From Ettlia oleoabundans (Eukaryota; Chlorophyta; Chlorophyceae; Chlamydomonadales), in NCBI GenBank assembly GCA_019693395.1, contig JAAMXP010003376.1, positions 1,476 through 15,399 on the forward strand: a stretch of DNA of 13,924 nucleotides, written 5' to 3'. The position numbers were made by a program, and so were the translations under genes. Under the pieces are notes generated by a model, which was not told the origin of the DNA, ran no database searches, and saw only the letters and a list, made by a program, of their open reading frames with translations. Of this stretch, positions 1 through 12,037 are shown in pieces. Each line of letters opens with the position of its first letter. Positions within the stretch are counted from its first letter, which is position 1.

Positions 1-580
1 GCCACAGTCCACAGCAGCAGCACCGACAGCTGCTGCACTCACTTACATATGCAAACATGGCCTGCTGCTCCACCAGCAGGCTGCCACAGTCCACAGCAGC
101 AGCAACTGTCGTTGCTGCACTCACCCATCAATGCAGACATGGCCTGCTGCTCCGCCAGCAGGCCGCCACAGTCCACAGCAGCACCACCGACAGCTGCTGC
201 ACTCACTCACAAATGCAGTCATGGCCTGCTGCTCCCCCAGCAAGCCGCCACAGGCCACAGCAGCAGCACCGACAGCTGCTGCACTCACTCACAAATGCAA
301 ACATGGCCTGCTGCCCACCAGCAAGCCGCCACAGTCCACAGCAGCAGCACCGACAGCTGCTACACTCATTCACAAATGCAAACATGGCCTGCTGCTCCAC
401 CAGCAGGCCACCACAGTCCACAGCAGCAGCACCGACAGCTGCTGCACTCACTCACAAATGCAGTCATGGTCTGCTGCTCCACCAGCAGGCCGCCACAGTC
501 CAGAGCAGCAGCAACGACAGCTGCTGCACTCACTCACAAATGCACCCATGGCCTGCTGCTCCTCCAGCAGGCTGCCACAT
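1..580. repeat. 82-bp minisatellite array, open at left edge
   Basis: Seven tandem units begin at about 1, 83, 165, 247, 328, 410 and 492, and the start of an eighth sits at 574 (one unit is 81 bp). Each unit reads roughly gccacagtccacagcagcag, then a GCTGCTGC tract, then ACTCACTCACAAATGCA and a hairpin arm pair. The array starts before base 1, so its full length is unknown. Units differ by scattered substitutions, so this is an aged, diverged array. The period is not a multiple of 3, and all three + frames stay open through the array only because the unit lacks stops. The long ORFs here (49-924, 57-608, 131-877) are therefore not credible genes. Confidence 0.95.
59..573. other. Hairpin repeated once per 82-bp unit
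   Basis: Each unit contains the arms GGCCTGCTG and CAGCAGGCC separated by a 5-6 nt loop: 59-82, 141-164, 223-246, 305-327, 386-409, 468-491 and 550-573. The copies at 141 and 386 are perfect 9-bp stems. The copies at 59, 468 and 550 each have one change that keeps a G-U pair on the + strand. Those at 223 and 305 have one C-A mismatch on + (a G-T pair on -). A second inverted pair, GCAGCAGC/GCTGCTGC, lies in most units between successive hairpins. The pairing is read directly from sequence; any function is unknown. Confidence 0.8.
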
Positions 581-1335
581 GCGCATATATTCCACCGCAG
601 TGTCATGAACAGGTGCCGTACTCAGAAGTCATGGCTTCCCCACAGGCTGCCCACGTTCCTACCAGCCCCCACCAGAGTCGACATAAACTTCACTGCAAGC
701 TTGCTGGCACCATGCAGCAATTCGCACCCAACCAATGTTGGCAGCCTACCACCACCACCAGTAGCGCAGCCACAGCAACGACCTCAGCAGGTTCTTGCGG
801 TCTACAACAAGCACCAGCAGCCCCATCTCACAACAGCAACCCATCTTCAGCGCTGCACCAGCTCTGCCAGCCTGTAAGGCCAAGTCAGCATTCAGTAAGG
901 TCACTCTTCCCAGCACCAAGTTAGCCACATTTGCAGCCACAGCGCCTGCCACCTGTCCCCCCCGGCCTCAACGCTTGCCCATCTTCAATCATATCAACCT
1001 ATTGGGTACGATGCTCCCTGCCCTGGCCTGCTACAGCCAATCACCCACCACCCCTCTGGGTGAACGTCAATGAAAGCCGTCAATGTGTTACACAGCTCAA
1101 ATAGCCAACAATTGAGCACTCACTGTTGCTGCAGCATTATCACCCGGCCAATGCCGGCCAACAAAGGACCTTCATGCCTTCCTTCCACTTTGTCACCTCC
1201 TCATGCGTTGAAGCGTCTCAGCAAGCAACTCCCATCTCATGCACATCTCCCCTGCACAACGGGGTGCACCCACGCAGATCTCAGCGCACACCACAACCCA
1301 ATCACCGCACCCCGACAATCAGCAGCACAGGGCAT
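581..1335. other. C/A-rich unique spacer between the two arrays
   Basis: This is non-repeated sequence with strong C and A excess on the + strand and many CAG/CCA trinucleotides. Frames are open here (for example 795-1073 on +), but their translations are low-complexity Ser/Pro/Ala/Thr strings with no motif I recognise. I see no supported gene. A coding exon cannot be excluded without transcripts. Confidence 0.6.
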
Positions 1336-1850
1336 GGCCCCCGGCCAAGCATACGCAGGGCTCACAGCCCAACTCAGCCATGGCCCTCGGCCAGGCACAC
1401 ACAGGGGCTCACAGCCCACCACAGCCAAGGCCCTCGGCCAGGCACACACAGGGGCTCACAGCCCATCACAGCCATGGCCCTCGGCCAGGCACACACAGGG
1501 GCTCACAGCCCATCACAGCCATGGCCCTCGGCCAGGCACACACAGGGGCTCACAGCCCATCACAGCCAAGGCCCTCGGCCAGGCACACACAGGGGCTCAC
1601 AGCCCACCACAGCCAAGGCCCTCGGCCAGGCACACACAGGGCTCACAGCCCATCACAGCCATGGCCCTCGGCCAGGCACACACAGGGGCTCACAGCCCAT
1701 CACAGCCAAGGCCCTCGGCCAGGCACACACAGGGGCTCACAGCCCATCACAGCCATGGCCCTCGGCCAGGCACACACAGGGGCTCACAGCCCATCACAGC
1801 CATGGCCCTCGGCCAGGCACACACAGGGGCTCACAGCCCAGCACAGCAAC
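1336..1850. repeat. 47-bp minisatellite array, 11 units
   Basis: Units start at 1336, 1382, 1429, 1476, 1523, 1570, 1617, 1663, 1710, 1757 and 1804. Two are 46 bp and the rest 47 bp. The unit begins GGCCCTCGGCCAGGCACACA and continues with a GGGGCTCACAGCCC segment that forms a short GGGCT/AGCCC inverted repeat. Internal units differ mainly at two places (CACC versus CATC, and CAAGG versus CATGG), which is typical of recent tandem expansion. The first unit is the most diverged, so the array grew inward from it. Since 47 is not a multiple of 3, all three + frames read through, giving spurious ORFs at 1070-1912, 1126-1986 and 1239-1922. Confidence 0.96.
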
Positions 1851-2240
1851 GTCCACAGCCAAGCACCCCAGTATCAGCAGCAAATACAGGCAAGACACTC
1901 CCATACAAGTAGCATCGCATGACGTTCAGCGACCGACAACCGCTGCAAACTACCCAGGATACTGCCATAGCAAGTCGTCTTCATAGGCCCCACAGGTGGT
2001 GGTCCACAGGCCAACCCAGCTGCATGCATCATCCACCCCCCACAGCACAGTAGTAGCAACCACAAGTAATTCCCCTCAATCCAAGGCAGTGGAACGGCAT
2101 AGCCAAGTGTGCCGTGCGGCGCACGCTCCGCAGCCACGTCACATCGCCCGCTCCGACCTGCCTACCTTTAAAGAGTGCGCCGCAATAAAACTTCGCTGCA
2201 TCCTCTACATCCAGCCAGCTGCATTCAGCTACAGCTGACC
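1851..2240. other. C/A-rich flank of the 47-bp array, no gene seen
   Basis: The C/A skew continues to about 2100 and then fades. At the right end a TTTAAAG (near 2167) and an AATAAAA (near 2182) stand out from the GC-rich surroundings and could belong to a promoter, but no convincing gene follows. I see no supported coding feature. Confidence 0.5.
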
Positions 2241-3573
2241 CTCATAGCCGGCGCCGCCCTCTGGAGCACCAGCAATACCGGCGGGCGCCGCTCAGACGTG
2301 CACGCCAACGCGTCCCAGCTGCCTCCTTGACGGCCCGCGGTCACCGCCTAGCGCCTCCCCGCCCGTGGCGAGCTGGCAAGCCCTCATCCGCACCGTCACC
2401 GCCGTTGTGAGCAGGCGAGTCGTTCAAAGTCCTGTCAGCCAGGCCTCCTGTGGCTCTCATTGGAATCTCGCACCGCTTGGGAACATCGTGTGGGGAACAG
2501 GTTCCCCCGATCACCCCCCAAACTCAACGCGGAAACAGCCCTCACCCTAAGTGCGCCTGGGCGTTCTGGCAGCTGAATATGCAGCAGCTTATAACGCTGC
2601 TGGAGGCTGGATACAGCCAGCAGAGCGTTCTCGGCTGCTGCCACGTGTCGTTCATCCAGGGGGCCTTGCTGCAACTAAGTTGGAGCACGACAAGTTTGCA
2701 CATCTGAGCGCATGTTTGTTTCCCGCGGTCCGTTACTGAAGCCGTTAGATCGCGTGGCAAAGCTGGCGGCGAAGACGCCGCTGTTGGGACGGACTGGCAC
2801 CATGACAGCCAAGTCGTTGGCTGCGGAGCGCTGTCCAGTTCGCTTCTGCTGCTTATACTAATAACAGATAGCTGCAAGCCGAACGGCGACATGCGCCCCA
2901 CAGACCGAGCGTTTGCTCGAGCTGTCCGAGAGACTGCTGCTTCCGCGCCACGATTCTCGCAGCAAGCGGAGGCAAGTATTCCAAAGTGCCTCTCAGCGGC
3001 TGCCGTAGGAGAGGGGTCAGTTAGGGGTGCTGGTCGCCGACCGCCGCCAAGTGCCGCCACCAGCCAACTGTGTTTGATGCTCAGGCAGAGCGATGCATTG
3101 TTGTTCTGCTTTACCCATCCCTCCCTTGCAGAAAGGCACCACACAAGCTAATTACATCGGCTAATATCTGAGCAACGCTATATTGCTCCTAGCGTGCCGA
3201 ACAAGTGAGTGCATATGATAGCGTTAGACTTTGATCGAGTCCTGTGCCACCAGTCCCGTGCTCGGCTCAATTTTCTTCATCCAGGCAGGAGTGGTTGACT
3301 TGTTGCCCGTAACGTGCAATGTTCTTGAAGCCTTGTCATGGTGCCCTTAGTTGGCAGCCCCGTTTCAACCATGTGAACCCCCTTGCACCTACCACCCCTT
3401 ATGCAAATGCAGTGCCCAAACCTCTCCCAAGCTAGCAATCATTGGCCAATGGCAAAAGCTTGAAGGAACAGCAAGTTTTGACTATCGCTGGAGTTCAGGT
3501 GTGTCGCAGCCGTGCCTGGTCTCATGATAGTTATTTTGGGCATCAAGCAACAACCTTCAGGCAGATTGACCTA
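2241..3573. other. Unassigned mid-window region
   Basis: No gene can be supported. Weak candidates on + are an open stretch at 2551-2739 (CDS-like codons, no ATG, ending FPAVRY) and a 49-codon ATG frame at 2712-2861 starting MFVSRGPLLKPLDRVAK. On - there is an open frame at 2542-3144 with no recognisable domain. The two + frames overlap each other and the - frame, so at most one can be real. From about 3150 base composition shifts to AT-richer sequence without long frames, consistent with intergenic DNA. Confidence 0.4.
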
Positions 3574-3837
3574 TCATGCGACCAATGAGCTGTGGGACGT
3601 TTTCCATACATTGTTGTGTAACATAACAATGTTCTTACTATGATGCAGGGATTCAGCTTTGGCGACACGTGCACCTGATGATCTTGGCGCCACAGGCAGC
3701 CAGTATTCACCAATGGCAGCATGTTCCCCCAAGGTGCTGTTGGTTGCAAGCAATATATGTTGTTCTGGTGTGTGAAGATTGTTGATTATGGTTTGACCAA
3801 GGACCTTAACATATTCAGGGGTCCATGAGCACAGCAA
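3574..3837 (-). CDS. Unidentified reading frame, possible exon or gene relic
   Basis: The frame is about 87 codons, with a possible upstream extension of a few codons before an in-frame stop. Its composition is protein-like rather than low-complexity, with segments such as EYVKVLGQTIINNLH and GEHAAIGEYWLPVAP. It uses many A/T-ending codons, unlike the GC-rich genes to the right. I do not recognise a family. The frame lies just downstream of the F-box/LRR gene on the same strand, so it could be a separate relic, an exon of a mobile element, or chance. No splice sites or poly(A) signal fix its ends. Confidence 0.25.
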   Translation of the reverse strand: MLCSWTPEYVKVLGQTIINNLHTPEQHILLATNSTLGEHAAIGEYWLPVAPRSSGARVAKAESLHHSKNIVMLHNNVWKTSHSSLVA

Positions 3838-3927
3838 CAGGTTACCTCAGCCATCCACAGTGGAAGTCCAGGTACGTCCCACAGCTATTCCTGTTATGAC
3901 CAATTACGTCCCCCAGTCCATTATCAC

Positions 3928-3990
3928 GGGACATTGGTGGTCACCCAGGGACATTGGGCAGTGGAAACACATGGGACATTGGGGGGACAT
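3928..3990. repeat. Clustered GGGACATTGG motif, 3 copies plus a partial
   Basis: GGGACATTGG occurs at 3928-3937, 3948-3957 and 3973-3982, with a truncated GGGGACAT overlapping the last. On the - strand these read CCAATGTCCC and so contain a CCAAT core. Spacing is irregular (20 and 25 bp), unlike a minisatellite. The cluster sits between the end of the F-box/LRR gene (4012) and the small frame at 3574-3837. A regulatory role for that frame is conceivable but unproven. Confidence 0.6.
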
Positions 3991-4011
3991 ACGGCGTTCC
4001 CCTAGTGATAC

Positions 4012-5446
4012 TCAAAAACACTCGGGTCCACAATCAGATGCTGCAAGGCTGACAGCTACCTGAAGTCGAGCAGCAGCCCCTTTCAGCTGGAGGTGCATGG
4101 GACCCTCCACAGGCGCCAACTCTGACAGTTGCACCAAGGCTGCTTCGTAATCCTCTGGCTGAAGACGGTAGAAGGGTGAGCCATCATGGTGCCATCATGG
4201 TGACCTTCATAAGCATGGACGCCCTAAGCATGGATTCCCAGCACTGGTAAGTTCTGACATATGCTCTGCAGCATTGCCAATGCAGCCTGGGCGTCAACAT
4301 CAAGCCAGAACCACCTGTTCAGCCTGCATGCAGCGGCAGGCAGCCTGGGTCACAGATTTTTCTTGGCAGGTGAATGAAGTTTGTTGCAACCACCTCACTC
4401 CTGACCTCAACTGCTGCAGGGCCGTCAGCATGCTGCACATTGCTGGCACGCCATTAGACCACTTGACGTTCAGCTCCAGGCTTGTGAGGCGGGTGGCTGC
4501 CCCCAGCAAGGGATGAATGCCAGCTGGCAGCTCAAGCACAGTTGGGTCGTCCAATTTGTCATCAGAGCCGGGCTTGCTCCTGTACCTGCGCTGGCACCTG
4601 CCATCCAACTGCAGGCTGCTCAGCCTTGGCGCCACTTCGCTTGTGCTCTGGCCGAAGAAGAGAGTGCCAGGCCCCACACACAGGTGGAAGGTCTCCAAGC
4701 TTGCGAATCTCTGCTGCCAGCAGGCCCCACAGGAGAGGGCCCTGATATCCAGCTTGCGCAGGTTGTCTGGGAGCAACAGTAGCGTGCTGATCAGTAGGTA
4801 AGGCTGCAAGCAGGGAACAGGAACATGCTCGCTAAAATTGTCGCGGTAAGCTGTTAAAACGTGCTGCATGCAATCATGTCCATAAGACACCAAGAAACCA
4901 ACCCTCCTACTAGGTAGTACCTGCTCCTCAAAGCCCTCCAGCCGCACAGGCCAGGTAGGCACAACGCGCGCCGCTTTGTGCAAAAGCTGCCCAGCCTGCC
5001 GGCTGTCCTGTCATGTGCAAACACGACATCCTCCTTGCTTGGGAGTATGAGTGTGAATCATCCAGCTCCAGCACCTCCAGCAGTGGAGCATTGAGTGCAT
5101 TGACACAGGCATTAGGTGAGGCGCAGCCCTTATGGCGGCAAGCCAACTGCCGAGGTCCCCAAGAAAGCAAGCCTGCTTCCAAAGCAAGATGCCACGTGCA
5201 GAACAAGAAGGTGCAGTGGAGGGTGGAATGGTCCAAGGCTGCAGCCGCAGATTGGCCTTTGTGTCGCTCAGCGGAAAGACAACGGGGACTGCCCGGGCAG
5301 CCCTTGCCCTAAATGCTCGATCAATGCCCCTGCCAAAGCCTCAACCAGTGCACTCGCCTGTCCTCGTTGCTCAGCAGGCTGGCTGCGGCTTGGACCAGCT
5401 CTTGAGGAAGTTGCCCACACAGGCCGTGTCCTACTGCTGGTAGCCA
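4012..5446 (-). pseudogene. F-box/leucine-rich-repeat protein gene, probably decayed
   Basis: Read on -, 5446-5321 encodes an F-box-like stretch (LPQELVQAAASLL, then SNEDRRVHWLRLW) that ends in a stop. Leucine-rich segments follow at about 5110-5030 (APLLEVLELDD), 5000-4921 and 4803-4406 (NLRKLDI, APRLSSLQLDG, LTSLELNV). Further segments lie at 4323-4225 (WFWLDVDAQAALAML) and 4190-4012 (EDYEAALVQLSELAP), ending in TGA at 4012. Plausible introns are 4804-4920 (117 nt, stop-free) and 4324-4405 (82 nt, phase 2, joining as Leu-Gln-Gln-Leu-Arg-Leu). F-box/LRR proteins normally act as substrate adaptors of SCF ubiquitin ligases. Signs of decay are the stop after the F-box, a frame change near 5010, an in-frame TAG at 4224-4226 and a frame-breaking 11-bp tandem duplication at 4180-4201. 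No ATG is evident. Unrecognised introns could explain some of these. Confidence 0.5.
4180..4201. repeat. 11-bp tandem duplication inside the F-box/LRR gene
   Basis: GCCATCATGGT occurs twice head to tail, at 4180-4190 and 4191-4201. On the - strand the reading frame upstream and the one downstream of the duplication differ by 11 bases, and they become continuous if only one copy is counted. A 9-base direct repeat, AAGCATGGA at 4211 and 4226 (period 15), lies next to it. Confidence 0.85.
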
Positions 5447-5736
5447 TCACGCAGCCCCTAGATTTCGCGTGGGGCAAACCGAGAAGGGCCGCGTGCTGAC
5501 GTGAGGGTGTTGTGGTGGTTGTAACTAGGACTAATGAACTCAATGAAGTGAGGCTGGCTACGCTGACCGGTTTACTATGAACCCAGGGACCCACAAGGTT
5601 CAACAGTTACTTGGAACTGTCAGGATCATAACTCATACAGCAGCGAGAGCTACATGGATTTGTGCGCAATTTGACAGGGCTGCTGCCGCTGCTGCCGACA
5701 TCCCACCATGCCAGCCTCCTCTTTGCTGTCAAGCAG
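5447..5736. other. Spacer and 3' flank of the plastid-protein gene
   Basis: No gene is supported. The right part should hold the 3' untranslated region of the gene ending at 5737 on -. The usual green-algal poly(A) signal TGTAA is not seen on that strand here. A TGTAA on + occurs at 5520-5524, with no convincing + gene before it. Confidence 0.5.
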
Positions 5737-6991
5737 TCAGGAGAAGCTAAGCTCTGCTGACAGCACTGCCAGAGCGTCGGTGGGTAGCATTAAGAAAGTG
5801 TTTAGGAACGTGTCCTCAGTGGGCGGCACCCGCGCCACGCCCACCAGCCGTGCCCGCCCATTTGCCTGCAGTCGCTGCCCTGTGCCACTGCGCAACGGCC
5901 CCTCTGACGTCTCTGTGGTGAGTGTGGTGGCCACTGTTAGAGGGGCGGCGCGGTACAACGGGCCCGCCGTGAACTCAAAGGAAGCCTGAAATAGGACACA
6001 AGGTTCATGTGGGAGTGTGTGTGTTATACATGTGGATGCCGAGATTGAATGGATGGCGCAATGAGATCCGTTCCGCGCTGTTTGTAGGAACAGATGTTGG
6101 CAAGCAAACCAGTGCCCACACATCCTCCCCCCCGTCAGCCCAATCATGCCAACCCCATCTTGACCACTCCCCTACTCAGGCGAGCTCACCTTGAAATCAA
6201 GGTCTATGCGACCCGTGGCGGGATCCAGGGTACCTTCCAGTCGCTGCATGGGCAGCCCAACAGGTGAAGGTCAGACGGAGATTAACGGAGCACGAGCTCA
6301 TCGGTGGCAGCATAGGCAGTATAAGGGTAGGTTTTTGTGATGCAGCTCAATACCAGTTGATCAGTCCCAGCAGCACCTGCGGCAGGATTGCAATGTTAAG
6401 AGGTGGCGGCACCGGGATGCCGATGATCGCAGCGTGCTGGTAGTTGATGGTGGGTATGTTTAGGCTGGCAGGGTCAAAGGTGAGGTGCAACAGGCCGTCA
6501 GCGCCCTGCCTAACGCTGCCGCTGCCGCCCCCTCCCGCCGCATTGTAACTAAAGGCGGGGTAGACCGACACTGCCAGCTCACAGTCAGCTAGGGTGCGTA
6601 ACAGCACCCTGCTGAGGGTCTCGGCAGAGGCGGACGCACCGGATGCGGCGGCAGCAGCCCATGCCGGCTCAACCGCCTCTGCTGCTGCTGCTGCCTGCGC
6701 TGCCGTCGACACAGCTACAATAGCCTGTGACGGGCCCGCCAAGGACAGCAATAAACCACTAGCTGCTAATAGGCCTCCCTTCAGCAGGTGGGCGCGGCCT
6801 AGAGTTGGATAGGGTTGCGCGGGAACCGCGCCGGAGAGGTGCGGGCGTGGCGGGGCCAGCTGGTGCTCAAGCTGTGGTTGCTGATGCAATGCAGCTGGCG
6901 CCGCGAGACCTCCACTACAACACGTTGAGCTGCAACGGCGGCCCTGTGAGCAGAGGGGCTGGCAGGGCAGTCCGACAACTCCCACTCCCAT
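5737..6991 (-). CDS. Plastid-targeted, probably thylakoid-lumen protein of unknown function
   Basis: Three exons, 6991-6377, 6243-6190 and 5985-5737, join in phase 0 to a 305-residue protein. Introns are 6244-6376 (133 nt) and 5986-6189 (204 nt), both GT-AG. The ATG at 6991 is the first Met of the frame. Residues 1-66 are Ala/Pro/Ser/Arg-rich and poor in acidic residues, as in algal transit peptides. Residues 71-90 are hydrophobic and end in Pro-Ser-Gln-Ala, resembling a thylakoid transfer signal; no twin Arg is present, so Sec-type is more likely than Tat. An Ala-rich linker follows. The mature part, from about residue 130, is beta-rich, with FDPASLNIPTINYQ, RLEGTLDPATGRIDLDF, then PLTVATTLTTETSEG and LVGVARVPPTEDTFLN. 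It gives me an impression of a conserved plant/algal plastid family of unknown role, but I cannot name one. Likely divergently expressed from the AAA gene. Confidence 0.85.
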
Positions 6992-7294
6992 TGGCTTGTT
7001 CGTGGAACACGAGAGCTGTAGGTTAATCGTTTCTTTGCAGCTGTAGGTAGCTTTCGCCCCTTCTTACCTGGCATATGACTGGACAACACTGAGAGAGAGA
7101 CTGATTGCCACGCTGGCTGAGCTGGTGGTGTCAAGTCCCATTTGCCGGCAAAGGATCCTTGTGTTGAGCAAACCCTCCATATGATTTGCTCACTCAACCT
7201 AATTCTTCAACGGAATAGAAGTATTTATGGCTTCAACCACTGAAACAGCGTCGTGGTGAGCAAGCCGGCGGTCCTCCGCTGCATTATATTCCTT
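6992..7294. promoter_or_regulatory. Divergent intergenic region between the plastid-protein gene and the AAA gene
   Basis: About 300 bp separate the ATG of the - strand gene (6991) from the first in-frame ATG of the + strand gene (7295). It must hold the 5' untranslated regions of both, and probably a shared promoter. The sequence is less GC-rich than the genes. I see GTATTTATGG near 7221 and a GAGAGAGAGA run near 7092, but no unambiguous TATA box. The call rests on gene arrangement only. Confidence 0.5.
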
Positions 7295-11545
<4,251 letters not shown>

Positions 11546-12037
11546 AGTGCAAGCAAAACCTCAGTACCAACACCCCACCCTTGGCCGTCCTCCTTGCCTC
11601 CCTACGCTGGCTCTTTCTGCCTCTCCTGAACCGATGGTTCATAACCTCATCTGTGAGTTGTCTGCTTCCCTACAAAGGCTTACAGGTGGTAGTGGTACAT
11701 TCAGTTGGGTGAGGCAAGGCCCTCACTATCCCCGGTCATGGCATAGCGCAGCACAGTTCAGTTGCAGGTGGTATTTACATGGCACCGTGGAAAATGGGCA
11801 CACACAAAATGATGCAAAGGGGTGAACTGCATTGGGGTGAACTGCTGGCTGGGCCACCAATGTGAGCTGCCTTGCTGCCAGCTGTGGAATGGCAGCTGGA
11901 CAGGTGATAGGCATCAGCTAAATGGGCACTGCGGGCAGTATTGCGGCGCGTGGTGGCTGCTGGGCTGCTGCAGATTATGCCCTGGCTGCCTCCATCTGGT
12001 GAGCTTGCGCGCGCAATTGCTCAGCCTGTTGCCCTCA
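11546..12037. other. Convergent 3' region between the AAA and Lys/Ala-rich genes
   Basis: This holds the 3' untranslated regions of both genes. No TGTAA follows the + gene. On - there are two, read as TTACA at 11775-11779 and 11680-11684. A duplicated GGGGTGAACTGC lies at 11819-11830 and 11834-11845. A 7-bp hairpin CCAGCTG/CAGCTGG lies at 11878-11884 and 11893-11899. No further gene is seen. Confidence 0.6.
11775..11779 (-). terminator. Candidate TGTAA poly(A) signal for the Lys/Ala-rich gene
   Basis: TGTAA on the - strand, about 260 nt past the stop codon at 12038. TGTAA is the characteristic poly(A) signal of chlorophyte nuclear genes. A second copy at 11680-11684 is further away. A five-base match is weak evidence by itself. 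Confidence 0.35.

Noticed and set aside
49..924. Three overlapping long + ORFs across the 82-bp array
   Set aside because: The 82-bp period cycles through frames, and all three frames are open because the unit lacks stops. The peptide is only the repeat in different phases.
1..1850. CRISPR-like array
   Set aside because: Units are contiguous tandem copies with no unique spacers between identical repeats, and the host is eukaryotic.
1070..1986. Three overlapping ORFs of 227-286 codons across the 47-bp array
   Set aside because: Same cause: a stop-poor repeat unit whose length is not a multiple of 3. No frame is preferred.
5116..5499. A 127-codon + ORF followed by TGTAA at 5520
   Set aside because: The translation shows no family and overlaps F-box/LRR-like sequence on the other strand. 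A five-base signal is too common to decide.
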